Shown in pieces: positions 1 to 7,860 of a stretch of 47,957 nt of DNA (positions are counted from its first letter, which is position 1; each line of letters begins with the position of its first letter). The DNA lies in assembly GCA_030831085.1 (NCBI GenBank), contig JAURLT010000154.1:1-47957 (forward strand). Direction: 5' to 3'. The notes beneath the pieces were generated by a model. That model was not told where the DNA came from and did not search any database. It worked only from the letters and a program-made list of their open reading frames with translations. The DNA is from Gammaproteobacteria bacterium (GTDB taxonomy: Bacteria > Pseudomonadota > Gammaproteobacteria > Steroidobacterales > Steroidobacteraceae). Made by a program: the position numbers and the translations under genes.

Positions 1-1
1 G

Positions 2-82
2 GCCGCTCAGGCCAGCCAGCAGTGCTGCGATGCGACCAACGAGAAGATCGATCGCATGTTCCAGAAGTCGATGTCCAAGTAA
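2..82 (+). CDS. Lpp/OprI-like outer-membrane lipoprotein, 3' end only
   Basis: The last 26 codons of a gene that starts outside the window. The peptide is Ala/Gln-rich with a helical heptad look (Q-A-S-Q-Q, then N-E-K-I-D-R-M) and ends in a C-terminal lysine (S-M-S-K). This matches the tail of small alanine-zipper lipoproteins such as Lpp and OprI, whose terminal lysine can be joined to peptidoglycan. Two adjacent cysteines are unusual for the family. The convergent neighbour is an L,D-transpeptidase, the enzyme class that makes that bond. The signal peptide and lipobox are not in the window, so the assignment rests on the tail and context. Confidence 0.6.
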   Translation, partial: AAQASQQCCDATNEKIDRMFQKSMSK

Positions 83-101
83 TCGACCCGGAACCTTCGA
101 C

Positions 102-141
102 GAAGGGCCTCGCGGTGTTTACGCCGCGGGGCCTTTCTTTT
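102..141. terminator. Bidirectional hairpin terminator
   Basis: A GC-rich inverted repeat (AAGGGCCTCGCGG, short loop, CCGCGGGGCCTTT) is followed by T-rich sequence on the + strand. It lies 20 bases after the lipoprotein stop and overlaps the last codons of the convergent transpeptidase gene, so it probably ends both transcripts. Confidence 0.7.
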
Positions 142-1084
142 GGGCGTCAGCCTCGCGGGCAGTGAGCGCGCCGGACACGGTGACGGGAACCGGCATGCCA
201 CGCGCATCGAGGTAGGCCTGCTGAACTGCGGACCAGTCCACCGGCACCAGCGACTGGCGGGCAGCTTCCACGACCAACTTGGCCAGATCGGTCATGGTCG
301 GCGGTTCGACCACGTCTTCCTTCAGTGCAGGATGCACCTCCACCCAGAGTCGGCCATCACGCCAACCCACTTTGAAAGGCTGGTTGACAATGGTGACCGG
401 CGTATTGACCGGCGCCATGCCGAACAGCGCCTCGATGTCCTCCGGGTACAGGCGCATGCAGCCATGGGTGACCTGCATGCCGACGCCGGCCGGACGATTG
501 GTCCCATGAATGAGGTAGGCGCCTCCCGGTATCGCAAGTCGCATCGCATAGCGTCCGAGAGGATTATCCGGGCCCGCGGGCACCACCGCCGGCAGGATGT
601 CGCCCTTGGCAGCGTGCTCGCGACGCACCGACTCCGGCGGATACCACGGAGGATCCTTCACCTTGGAAACGATCCGGGTCGAGCCGAGCGGCGTGTTCCA
701 GTCCATCTTGCCGATGCTCACCGGATAGCTGTAGACCTCGTTGCCCTCAGGCGTGAAGAAATACAGCCGATGCTCAGGCAGGTTGATGACGATACCGCGA
801 CGCTCGGCCGCAGGCAGGATTCGCAGCTTCGCCAACTCGATCCGCACGCCGGCACCGGGCAACCATGGGTCCACGCCAGGATTGGCGTTGACGATTTCGT
901 CGTAGCCGAGCTTGTAGCGGCGCGCCAGGTCGATCAGGGTGTCTTCGTGACGGGCACTGGCCTGGCGCGGCTCGCCGATCAGGTCGCCGGCAGCAGGATC
1001 CAGCAGGTAGCGGTCGGCCAGCGCTGCGGGCGAGGCTAGCAGGAAGCAGAGCAGCAGCCGTGGCCGGCGGATGCGGTCGAACAT
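119..1084 (-). CDS. L,D-transpeptidase (ErfK/YbiS/YcfS/YnhG type)
   Basis: A periplasmic enzyme that forms L,D cross-links in peptidoglycan or attaches an outer-membrane lipoprotein to it. Residues 1-23 are a signal peptide (RIRRPRLLLCFLLASPAALA). Residues about 42-84 resemble LysM (HEDTLIDLARRYKLGYDEIV). The YkuD catalytic domain spans about 97-235, with His193 in IHGTNRP and the active-site motif THGCMRLYPEDI (His207, Cys209). Length (321 aa) is typical. The start lies one base after the fabH stop (TGAGATG), so the two are probably translationally coupled. The convergent lipoprotein gene with a C-terminal lysine is a plausible substrate, which is inference from context. Confidence 0.93.
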   Translation of the reverse strand: MFDRIRRPRLLLCFLLASPAALADRYLLDPAAGDLIGEPRQASARHEDTLIDLARRYKLGYDEIVNANPGVDPWLPGAGVRIELAKLRILPAAERRGIVINLPEHRLYFFTPEGNEVYSYPVSIGKMDWNTPLGSTRIVSKVKDPPWYPPESVRREHAAKGDILPAVVPAGPDNPLGRYAMRLAIPGGAYLIHGTNRPAGVGMQVTHGCMRLYPEDIEALFGMAPVNTPVTIVNQPFKVGWRDGRLWVEVHPALKEDVVEPPTMTDLAKLVVEAARQSLVPVDWSAVQQAYLDARGMPVPVTVSGALTAREADAQKKGPAA

Positions 1085-1085
1085 C

Positions 1086-2057
1086 TCAGTACCTGACCAG
1101 CGCGGAGCCCCAGGTAAAGCCGCCGCCGAAGGTTTCCATCAGCAGCAGCTGGCCGCGCCGGATCCGTCCATCACGGACCGCCGTGTCGAGCGCCAGGGGA
1201 ATGGAGGCAGCCGAAGTGTTGCCATGGTCCTGAACGGTGACGATCACCTTCTCCATCGGCATGTCCAGCTTGTCTGCGGCCGACTGGATGATGCGCAGAT
1301 TGGCCTGATGCGGCACCAGCCAGTCGATCTGGTCTTTGTTGATGCCGTTCTTGGCGAGGGTCTCGTCGACCAGGCGTGAGAGGGTGCGTACCGCGACCTT
1401 GAAGACCTCATTGCCCTGCATGGTGATCCCGGCCGGGACGCCCGCACGGAGCTGGTCGAAGCCCGACGACGGCCCAAAGGGAAACTTCAGGAGATCCTGA
1501 TACTTGCCATCCGAGTGCAGGTGCGTCGCGATGATGCCCGGCTCGGTGGAGGGCGTGAGCACCACGGCCCCGGCCCCGTCACCAAACAGGACGCAGGTGC
1601 CGCGATCGTTCCAGTCGACTATCCGGCTCAGGCATTCGGTGCCGACCACCAGCGCGCATTTCACCTCGCCGGCGCGCACGAACTTGTCGGCCACCGACAG
1701 GGCATAGATGAAACCACTGCAGGCGGTCTCCAGCGCGAAGGCAGGGCAGTTGTGTATGCCGAGTCGCTGCTGCAGGAGCGTGCCGGTGTTGGGAAACACC
1801 AGGTCCGGGGTAGTGGTGCCGACCACGATGAAGTCGACGTCCTCGACGGTCAGCCCCGCCGAGCGCAGGGCGCGACGGGCGGCGTGCTCAGCCAGCACCG
1901 AACTGGTCTCTTCGGGAGCCGCCAGATGGCGGCGCTCGATCCCGGTACGAGTGCGAATCCACTCGTCACTCGTCTCGACCATCTTCTCCAGGTCGGCGTT
2001 GGTCACCAGCCTCGACGGAAGGTAGCTACCGGTGCCGGCTATCCTGGAATGGGTCAT
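1086..2057 (-). CDS. fabH: Beta-ketoacyl-ACP synthase III
   Basis: Condenses acetyl-CoA with malonyl-ACP to start fatty-acid synthesis in the cytoplasm. The 323-aa protein shows the FabH triad: Cys113 in ETACSGF, His250 in VPHQAN and Asn280 in HGNTSAAS, plus the C-terminal FGGGFTWGS motif. It follows rpmF by 18 bp on the same strand. In many gammaproteobacteria plsX sits between these two genes and fabD-fabG-acpP follow; here plsX is absent and the next gene is an L,D-transpeptidase. Expression probably comes from the promoter in front of yceD. Confidence 0.97.
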   Translation of the reverse strand: MTHSRIAGTGSYLPSRLVTNADLEKMVETSDEWIRTRTGIERRHLAAPEETSSVLAEHAARRALRSAGLTVEDVDFIVVGTTTPDLVFPNTGTLLQQRLGIHNCPAFALETACSGFIYALSVADKFVRAGEVKCALVVGTECLSRIVDWNDRGTCVLFGDGAGAVVLTPSTEPGIIATHLHSDGKYQDLLKFPFGPSSGFDQLRAGVPAGITMQGNEVFKVAVRTLSRLVDETLAKNGINKDQIDWLVPHQANLRIIQSAADKLDMPMEKVIVTVQDHGNTSAASIPLALDTAVRDGRIRRGQLLLMETFGGGFTWGSALVRY

Positions 2058-2075
2058 GCAATCGACCCCGCGCCG

Positions 2076-2267
2076 CTAGCTCTCTTCGCCCTCGACCGGC
2101 ACCTCGATCACCCGCTTGCCACGGTAGTAGCCATCGCGGCTGATACGGTGACGCAGGTGCGTCTCGCCGGTGGTGGGATCCTTGGACAGCGCCGGCTTGG
2201 CCAGCTTGTCGTGTGCGCGACGCATGCCCCGGGTAGAGGGGGTGCGACGACTTTTCTGGACGGGCAT
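2076..2267 (-). CDS. rpmF: 50S ribosomal protein L32
   Basis: A 63-aa ribosomal protein starting [20 protein letters not shown], the conserved basic L32 N-terminus, followed by the [11 protein letters not shown] core. The reading frame is open upstream for 40 more codons, but the family start is the ATG at 2267. The Cys motifs of zinc-binding L32 forms are absent. It lies 23 bp after yceD in the usual yceD-rpmF pair. Confidence 0.97.
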   Translation of the reverse strand: MPVQKSRRTPSTRGMRRAHDKLAKPALSKDPTTGETHLRHRISRDGYYRGKRVIEVPVEGEES

Positions 2268-2290
2268 CTTCGTTACTCCGCTGAATGAAC

Positions 2291-2812
2291 CTAAGACTTG
2301 AGCAAATCCTTCAACCCTGCAAACGGCCGCTGGCGAGGCTCTTCCTCCGCGGGAACGTCCGTCGCTACCTCGCGGCCGCCACCACAACCGTCGGCGCCCT
2401 GCTCGTGCCGCGCAACCAGAGGCACTGCCAGCAGGGACTCTTCCTCGATCAATTCCACGACCTCAAGCCATCCGGCCTGGACTGGATAGGCTTCTGCCTC
2501 GCCCGGCTCAGCGCCGGACTCCTCACTCCCCTCCTCCACGAACACCAGTCGACTGGACCCGGCCAGGACCTGTTCGTAGGGCCGCAGGCAACGCTGGCAC
2601 TGCAGGGTCAACGAGCCGGTAATTTCCAGGTCGCACCCAAACCGCCCATCACCCGCCGCGCTGAAACTGAGCACGGCATCGACCCATCCGGTCCCGTCCA
2701 GCCCGGCCTCGGCGAGCCTCGGCAGCTCCGACGCGGGATAATGGCGCCGGATGACCTGACCCTCGGCAGCCAACGCGTTCACGTCCAACCGCTCGTGCCC
2801 GGACCCATACAT
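2291..2812 (-). CDS. yceD: YceD/DUF177 family protein
   Basis: A 173-aa acidic protein with the family signature [12 protein letters not shown] around residue 72 and an E-rich C-terminal half ending [12 protein letters not shown]. YceD proteins are almost always encoded directly before rpmF and have been linked to 23S rRNA metabolism in bacteria and plants; the molecular activity is not settled. The ATG at 2812 lies only about 9 bases after the -10 box of a near-consensus promoter, so the transcript may be leaderless or nearly so. A GTG at codon 11 is an alternative start without a clear ribosome-binding site. Confidence 0.92.
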   Translation of the reverse strand: MYGSGHERLDVNALAAEGQVIRRHYPASELPRLAEAGLDGTGWVDAVLSFSAAGDGRFGCDLEITGSLTLQCQRCLRPYEQVLAGSSRLVFVEEGSEESGAEPGEAEAYPVQAGWLEVVELIEEESLLAVPLVARHEQGADGCGGGREVATDVPAEEEPRQRPFAGLKDLLKS

Positions 2813-2821
2813 GGGCCGCGT

Positions 2822-2850
2822 ATAATAGGGTTGCGGGGCCCCTCTGTCAA
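2822..2850 (-). promoter_or_regulatory. Sigma-70 promoter for yceD-rpmF-fabH
   Basis: On the minus strand, TTGACA (2845-2850) is followed after exactly 17 bp by TATTAT (2822-2827). This is the best promoter match in the left part of the window and stands out against GC-rich surroundings. The expected transcription start falls at about 2813-2816, at or next to the yceD ATG. Confidence 0.75.
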
Positions 2851-2894
2851 AGAGAAACAGGCCTCAAATCCTTGTTTTTGAAGGTCGTTGAAAC

Positions 2895-3485
2895 GTGACC
2901 CACCCCCTTATCCTGGCCTCCGGTTCCGCTTATCGGCAAGCCCTGCTGGCCCGCCTTGGCCTGCCCTTCGAGGTGGTCGTGGCAGGGATCGATGAGTCGG
3001 GGCGCCCGGGAGAAGCGCCTGCCGAGCTGGTTCGGCGCCTGGCGCAGGACAAGGCCTCTGCGGTAGCGATGCAACGCCCGGAGGCCTGCATCATCGGCTC
3101 TGACCAACTGGCCGTCTGCGGCAAGCGCATCCTGGGCAAGCCGGGCAGCGAGGCGCGCTGCGTCGAGCAGTTGCTGTCCTGCAGCGAACGGGTGGTTGAA
3201 TTCCTGACCGCCGTGGTGCTGGTCTCGCCAGCAACCGGCGCGGCGGCTCTGCACATCGATGCCACCCAGGTGCACTTTCGCCGTCTGGGGCGAGCCGAGG
3301 TGGAGCGCTACGTTGCGCTCGAGCGACCCCTCGATTGCGCCGGCGGGTTCAAGTGCGAGGGCCTCGGTATCGTGCTGTTCGAGTCCATCCGCAGCCAGGA
3401 TCCGACGGCCCTTATCGGCCTGCCGATGATCTGGCTGGCTGGCGCGCTGCGCGAGGCCGGTTTCGACCCGCTCGCCACTCCCTAG
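2895..3485 (+). CDS. yceF: Maf/YceF-type nucleotide pyrophosphatase
   Basis: A house-cleaning pyrophosphatase; the YceF branch hydrolyses 7-methyl-GTP. The 196-aa product begins (GTG start) with PLILASGSAYRQALL, the Maf phosphate-binding loop, and contains IIGSDQLAV at about 66-74, where the Asp is catalytic, and DCAGGFKCEGLG at about 148-159. The position between yceD and rluC matches the E. coli yceF neighbourhood, which supports the YceF rather than the YhdE branch. Its stop codon overlaps that of rluC in the shared tetranucleotide CTAG. Confidence 0.92.
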   Translation: MTHPLILASGSAYRQALLARLGLPFEVVVAGIDESGRPGEAPAELVRRLAQDKASAVAMQRPEACIIGSDQLAVCGKRILGKPGSEARCVEQLLSCSERVVEFLTAVVLVSPATGAAALHIDATQVHFRRLGRAEVERYVALERPLDCAGGFKCEGLGIVLFESIRSQDPTALIGLPMIWLAGALREAGFDPLATP

Positions 3486-4429
3486 CGCAAGCGGGAAAGC
3501 ACGCCCTCGAGGTCCGCCGGCAGTGGAGAGGTCAACTCGCAGCGCCGGCCGGTATCGGGCCACTGGAACTCAAGCCGGGTGGCATGCAGGAACAGTCGCC
3601 GCAACCCGGCTTCCCGCAGGCGCTGGTTGAATTCACGCTCACCGTACTTGTCGTCACCGGCCACCGGATGCCCGGAATAGGCCGCATGCACGCGGATCTG
3701 GTGGGTCCGGCCGGTCTCGAGATCCACCTGCATGAGGGTGGCCAGGTCACCGAAACGCTCCAGAGGCTCGAACACACTGACCGACGGCTTGCCATCGACA
3801 TGGACCCTGACCACGCGTTCGCCACCCTGACGGTGACTGGTGGCCAGCGGCAGGTCCAGACGTTTGCGCCCGAGTCGCCAGCGCCCCTTGACCAGCGCAA
3901 GATAACGTTTGGCCACGGCGCCCTCGCGCAGCAGTGCGTGCAGGTGACGCAGGGCTACACCACCCTTGGCGACCAGGAGCAGGCCGCTGGTGTCCCGATC
4001 GAGCCGGTGAGCCAGTTCCAGGCGCACATCCGGGCGGCTCGCCCGCAAGGCTTCGATCACCCCGAAGGCGAGGCCCGAACCACCGTGCACCGCCAGCCCG
4101 CTGGGCTTGTCGACGACGATCAGACGATCGTCCTCGTAAACGACCCGCGCTTCAACGCCAGCCGCCATGCGTTCGCCCGGCTCGGACTGGCCAGAGGCGG
4201 ATTCCTCCTGCCTGACCGGCGGTATCCGAACCCGATCGCCAGCGGCGAGGCGAAGCTCCGGCTTGGCCCGCTTGCCGTTCACGCGCACTTCGCCACGCCT
4301 CAGCAGGCGATAGACATGACTGCGGGGCACCCCCTTCAACTCGCGCAGCAGCAGGTTGTCGAGTCGCTGACCAGCGTCGGAGGCGTCAACCTCGACCTGC
4401 CGCACCCCTCCAATTCGGTTCCCTAACAT
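3482..4429 (-). CDS. rluC: 23S rRNA pseudouridine synthase RluC
   Basis: Isomerises uridines in 23S rRNA (955, 2504 and 2580 in E. coli). The 315-aa protein has an N-terminal S4 RNA-binding domain (about 20-70, RLDNLLLRELKGVPRSHVYR) and an RsuA/RluA catalytic domain with HRLDRDTSG at 141-149; Asp144 is the catalytic residue, at the same number as in E. coli RluC. The RTHQIRVH motif is also present. It is divergent from rne, as in E. coli, and convergent with yceF, sharing the last four bases. Confidence 0.95.
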   Translation of the reverse strand: MLGNRIGGVRQVEVDASDAGQRLDNLLLRELKGVPRSHVYRLLRRGEVRVNGKRAKPELRLAAGDRVRIPPVRQEESASGQSEPGERMAAGVEARVVYEDDRLIVVDKPSGLAVHGGSGLAFGVIEALRASRPDVRLELAHRLDRDTSGLLLVAKGGVALRHLHALLREGAVAKRYLALVKGRWRLGRKRLDLPLATSHRQGGERVVRVHVDGKPSVSVFEPLERFGDLATLMQVDLETGRTHQIRVHAAYSGHPVAGDDKYGEREFNQRLREAGLRRLFLHATRLEFQWPDTGRRCELTSPLPADLEGVLSRLR

Positions 4430-4430
4430 A

Positions 4431-4460
4431 TTGATTTTCTGTAACGTATTCCGTTATGAT
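4431..4460 (+). promoter_or_regulatory. Promoter of rne
   Basis: TTGATT (4431-4436) and TATGAT (4455-4460) are separated by 18 bp, within a locally AT-rich stretch between the divergent rluC and rne genes. Transcription from here gives a leader of roughly 280 bases before the rne start. Confidence 0.6.
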
Positions 4461-4746
4461 CCACAGCGGTCGCAGGGCAAGCGATGACCGCAAGGTCTAA
4501 CCGCCCGGCCCCAGTCGATAGCGCGGCCCCCCGTGAGACCACTCCGGGCAGGCGCCGCATGTTAGTTGGTCCTGGTGAACCAGGCCATCGCCCGGCCGAA
4601 AGTCTGGACCCGCGCCCCGAGAGGCGAGGTCCGTGGAAGAGTACAGAGCTCCCAAGGCATGCAACTTCCCCCGTACATAGCCACCGGCGCAAGCCGGCAG
4701 GATAGAGGTCCAGACTCGCAGGCCCCCACGTCAACGGATGGGGACC
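4461..4746 (+). promoter_or_regulatory. Long structured 5' leader of rne
   Basis: No gene is seen between the promoter and rne. The stretch contains a perfect 10-nt inverted repeat, AGTCTGGACC (4601-4610) and GGTCCAGACT (4707-4716), that would close a large domain. Inside it is a hairpin CCGGC-GCAA-GCCGG (4684-4697) capped by a GNRA-type tetraloop, and just before it a hairpin CTGG-TGAA-CCAG (4572-4583). In E. coli the roughly 360-nt rne leader folds into hairpins that RNase E binds to control its own mRNA. This leader could do the same, but I cannot confirm primary-sequence homology to the rne5 RNA family. Confidence 0.55.
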
Positions 4747-7245
4747 ATGAAGAGAATGCTTGTCAACGCAACCCAGCAGGAGGAGTTGCGCGTAGCGCTG
4801 GTTGACGGCCAGCGGCTCTACGATCTTTCGATAGAAATCCCGTCACGCGAGCAGAAGAAGGCCAATATCTACAAGGCCCGCATCAGCCGCGTCGAGCCCA
4901 GCCTCGAGGCTGCTTTCGTCGATTATGGCTCGGGGCGCCAGGGCTTCCTGCCGCTCAAGGAAGTCGCTCGTGAGTATTTCCGCTACCAGCCGGCTCCCGG
5001 CGCACGCTTCAACATCAAGGATGTGCTGCAGGAAGGCCAGGAGCTGATCGTCCAGGTCGAAAAGGAGGAAAGGGGCACCAAGGGGGCCGCGCTCACCACC
5101 TTCATCAGCATGGCCGGCCGGTTTCTGGTGCTGATGCCCAACAACCCGAAGGCCGGCGGCGTCTCGCGTCGCATCGAAGGCGAGGATCGCGACGCCACCC
5201 GCGACGCGCTTAGCCATCTGGTCATTCCGGATGGCATGGGTGCCATCGTGCGCACCGCCGGGGTCGGTCGCGCTGCCGAGGAGCTGCAGTGGGACCTCGA
5301 CAACTTGCGCACCAACTGGGACGCCATCATCGACGCGGCCGGGCACCGTCCTGCCCCCTTCCTGATCTATCAGGAGGGCGACGCCGTCACTCGCGCCCTG
5401 CGCGACTACTACTCGGATGACATCGGCGAGGTGTTGATCGACGAGCCCGGCGCGCATCAGCGCGCGGCGGAGTACGTGCAGCGTTTCATGACGCCGGACG
5501 TGGTGCGCTCGATTAAGCTCTACACGGACGACGTGCCGCTGTTCACTCGCTACCAGATCGAGAGCCAGATCGAGTCGGCCTACTCTCACACCGTCAATCT
5601 GCCCTCGGGCGGCAGCGTGGTGATCGATTACACCGAGGCGCTGGTCTCCATCGACATCAACTCTGCGCGGGCAACCCGCGGTGGGGACATCGAAACCACA
5701 GCCTGCAACACCAACCTTGAAGCCGCCGACGAGATCGGCCGACAGCTGCGCCTGCGCGACCTCGGTGGCTTGATCGTCATCGACTTCATCGACATGGAGT
5801 CCAAGAAGAACCAGCAGGCCGTCGAGGACCGCCTGCGCGATGCCGTGCGCGCCGACAAGGCTCGCATCCAGATCGGCCGGATCTCACGCTTTGGATTGAT
5901 GGAGATGTCGCGTCAGCGGCTGCGCCCCTCGCTGGGCGAGGCGACCCATGCGGCCTGCCCGCGCTGTAGCGGCATGGGTAGCATCCGCAGCGTCGATTCG
6001 CTGGCGCTGGCCGTCCTGCGCCTGATCGGAGAGGAGGCCCGCAAGGAGCGCACGGCTCGCGTCATCGCCCAATTGCCAGTGGACGTCGCCACTTTCCTGA
6101 TCAACGAGAAACGCGAGGCACTGCGCCAGGTCGAGGCCCGTAGCGGCGTCGAGATCATCCTGGTGCCCAATCCCAACATCCAGACCCCCAACTACCTGAT
6201 CAAGCGAGTGCGGGACGATGAGGTCGGCCTGGCGGAAAACTCTGGAATCAGCTTCCGGCTCGCTGAGCAGGCGCCGGTGGAAATAGACTTCCAAAAGAGC
6301 GCGGAAAAAACCGCGGCGGCTCCTGCACCGGCCGTGCAAACCATCCTGCCCTCTACGGCGGCACCGACGCCAGTGGCACCACCGCCCGCACCGTCGGCTT
6401 TCATTGCCAATGGCGGGCTCTGGGGTTTGATCAAGGCCTGGCTGGGCATCGGCAGCAGCAGCGAATCGCGTCGGGAGCCACGTTCACCGGGGCGTTCGAG
6501 TCGGGAAGGCGGTCAGCGAGGCGACGGTCGTGGCGGTCGCGATGGTCGCGATGGCTCGCGCCGGCGGCGTGGCGAGGGCCGCGGAGACGGCCGCAGCGAG
6601 CCGCGTCACGAACGTGGCGAGAAGGACCGTGACCGGGGTCGTGACCGCGGACGTGAGGGCGACCGCGAACGGCAGCGTGCTGAACGTCCGCCTGGTCAGG
6701 GGGACGGCAGGCGTCAGCGGCAGGACGGCCGTGGCGAGCGTGACCGTAACCGGCAGCCTCGACAGGAACAGCAGAGGGAGCGCCCGCCGGTGCAGGAGAG
6801 CCAGCAGGCTCCCGCCGCGCCGGAGCAACCGGTTGAGGCCGGCGCTGCCGGGACCATGGGAGGAAGCCAGGAATTCGAACGCAAGAAGCGCAGGCGGCGT
6901 GGCCGCGGCCGTGGTCGGGGAGGCAGCCGTGAGGGCCGCGAACTCGGCCCACAGGCCGGGCCGATGCAAGTCGGGCAAGCAACGTCGGCGCCTGACCAAA
7001 TGTCCTTTCCCACCGTAGAGGAGGACCGACTGAGCATCACCCAGCCGCTGCCGATCCTGCAACTCGACACCGAGGCGGAGTCGTCGAGCGCGCCCTCGGT
7101 CGCCGGGCCCGCGCCAGAGGCGCCGGCCAGCCAGACGCCTGAGGGACCCGCGGAGGAGAAGCCGCGTTCCGCAGCCAGCCAACCTTACACGGTCTGGTCG
7201 TCGGGCCCCAGTTCAGGTCCGCAGAGCTTCGGACCCGGAGACTGA
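4747..7245 (+). CDS. rne: Ribonuclease E
   Basis: The main endoribonuclease of mRNA decay and rRNA/tRNA processing. The start is set at the ATG giving [20 protein letters not shown], as in E. coli; an in-frame ATG three codons upstream (4738) is less likely. The catalytic half aligns without indels at key points: Asp303 (SIDINS), Asp346 (IDFIDM) and the zinc-link cysteines 404 and 407 (CPRCSG) fall at the E. coli numbers. Around 556-570 the segment [14 protein letters not shown] is an amphipathic helix like the membrane-targeting segment A. The tail is Arg/Gly/Glu-rich with an [12 protein letters not shown] block, an RNA-binding type region. At 832 aa it is shorter than the 1061-aa E. coli enzyme. 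Confidence 0.97.
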   Translation: MKRMLVNATQQEELRVALVDGQRLYDLSIEIPSREQKKANIYKARISRVEPSLEAAFVDYGSGRQGFLPLKEVAREYFRYQPAPGARFNIKDVLQEGQELIVQVEKEERGTKGAALTTFISMAGRFLVLMPNNPKAGGVSRRIEGEDRDATRDALSHLVIPDGMGAIVRTAGVGRAAEELQWDLDNLRTNWDAIIDAAGHRPAPFLIYQEGDAVTRALRDYYSDDIGEVLIDEPGAHQRAAEYVQRFMTPDVVRSIKLYTDDVPLFTRYQIESQIESAYSHTVNLPSGGSVVIDYTEALVSIDINSARATRGGDIETTACNTNLEAADEIGRQLRLRDLGGLIVIDFIDMESKKNQQAVEDRLRDAVRADKARIQIGRISRFGLMEMSRQRLRPSLGEATHAACPRCSGMGSIRSVDSLALAVLRLIGEEARKERTARVIAQLPVDVATFLINEKREALRQVEARSGVEIILVPNPNIQTPNYLIKRVRDDEVGLAENSGISFRLAEQAPVEIDFQKSAEKTAAAPAPAVQTILPSTAAPTPVAPPPAPSAFIANGGLWGLIKAWLGIGSSSESRREPRSPGRSSREGGQRGDGRGGRDGRDGSRRRRGEGRGDGRSEPRHERGEKDRDRGRDRGREGDRERQRAERPPGQGDGRRQRQDGRGERDRNRQPRQEQQRERPPVQESQQAPAAPEQPVEAGAAGTMGGSQEFERKKRRRRGRGRGRGGSREGRELGPQAGPMQVGQATSAPDQMSFPTVEEDRLSITQPLPILQLDTEAESSSAPSVAGPAPEAPASQTPEGPAEEKPRSAASQPYTVWSSGPSSGPQSFGPGD

Positions 7246-7251
7246 TTGGCT

Positions 7252-7284
7252 TGAGGGCCGGGCCTGTGAAGGGCCCGGCGCCTC
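7252..7284. terminator. Strong hairpin between convergent rne and ptpA
   Basis: GAGG-GCCGGGCC, a 7-base loop, GGCCCGGC and CCTC form a long GC stem. It begins seven bases after the rne stop and runs into the ptpA stop codon. There is no clear T tract, so it may act as a bidirectional terminator or as a 3'-end stabiliser. Confidence 0.55.
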
Positions 7285-7753
7285 ACCGCTTGAGCTCGGC
7301 CAGAAGACCCCGTGAGGCAGCCTCGACCAGATCGAGGACCTGCTCGAACCCCGCAGCACCGCCGTAATAGGGATCTGGCACCTCCCGATGCCCCGACTGG
7401 GGAGCGTAGTCCATGAACAGGCGGACGCGCGCCGTGTGAACGGTGGGTGCCATGTTCTCCAGGTGCGTGAGGTTGGCTTCGTCCATGGCCACCAGCAGGT
7501 CGAAGGCATGAAAGTCCTCGACGCTCACCTGGCGCGCCCTGAGGTGTCCCATTTCCACGCCTCGCCGGCGAGCCGCCTCGATCGTGCGCCGATCCGGTGG
7601 GTCACCGATGTGATAGCCATGGGTGCCCGCTGAATCGACGTGCACCTGCAGGCCCCTGCCCTCCTCCTCCAGCACCCGACGGAACACCGCCTCGGCCGTG
7701 GGTGACCGGCAGATGTTGCCCATGCACACAAAAAGTATTTTAGATGAAGACAT
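7283..7753 (-). CDS. ptpA: Low-molecular-weight protein-tyrosine phosphatase with island-derived N-terminus
   Basis: A 156-aa cytoplasmic phosphatase. The P-loop VCMGNICRS gives Cys10 and Arg16, and the general acid is Asp127 in VPDPYYGG. The first codons (M-S-S-S-K-I-L-F-V) are AT-rich and unlike the GC-rich rest. A second copy of the gene start (M-R-I-L-F-V-C-M-G-N) lies at 27541-27588, joined by a 13-bp identity across the P-loop codons. I infer that a 19.8-kb island inserted here and supplied a replacement gene start, so the protein stays complete. Its promoter must now lie in island DNA. The ribosome-binding site before this ATG is poor. Confidence 0.93.
   Translation of the reverse strand: MSSSKILFVCMGNICRSPTAEAVFRRVLEEEGRGLQVHVDSAGTHGYHIGDPPDRRTIEAARRRGVEMGHLRARQVSVEDFHAFDLLVAMDEANLTHLENMAPTVHTARVRLFMDYAPQSGHREVPDPYYGGAAGFEQVLDLVEAASRGLLAELKR
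7714..7726. repeat. Left attachment site of the island (13-bp core)
   Basis: TGTTGCCCATGCA, identical to 27558-27570. On the minus strand it is TGCATGGGCAACA, the codons for Cys-Met-Gly-Asn of the phosphatase P-loop. Beyond the core the two copies keep coding for L-F-V with different codons, as expected when an element carries its own version of the target gene start. Confidence 0.85.
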
Positions 7754-7778
7754 TACACACCTAAGTCTCTGAAATCCC

Positions 7779-7853
7779 TATCTCCGACGGTATCTCCTGA
7801 TATCCCCTAAAATCCTCAAAGCGCAGGGTGTTGTATCCAGTCCTTGTATCCAG
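7779..7853 (+). repeat. Phased TATC-box repeats at left island end
   Basis: TATCTCC at 7779 and 7791 and TATCCCC at 7801 are followed by two exact copies of TTGTATCCAG at 7831-7840 and 7844-7853, so the boxes recur every 10 to 13 bases with one longer gap. Similar boxes occur at the right end (27502-27522). They resemble arm-type binding sites of tyrosine integrases. The function is inferred from repetition and position only. Confidence 0.5.
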
Positions 7854-7860
7854 AGGCCAT

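Noticed and set aside
4595-4720. Possible RNase P RNA or other known RNA gene in the rne leader (GAAAGTCTGGACC resembles a conserved P-RNA stretch)
   Set aside because: The other conserved regions of RNase P RNA are absent and the position matches an rne leader.
7828-7860. Earlier GTG start for the island integrase
   Set aside because: It would translate the TTGTATCCAG repeat boxes, and P4-type integrases usually start close to the S-L-S-D-V-T-V-K-S-L-R motif.
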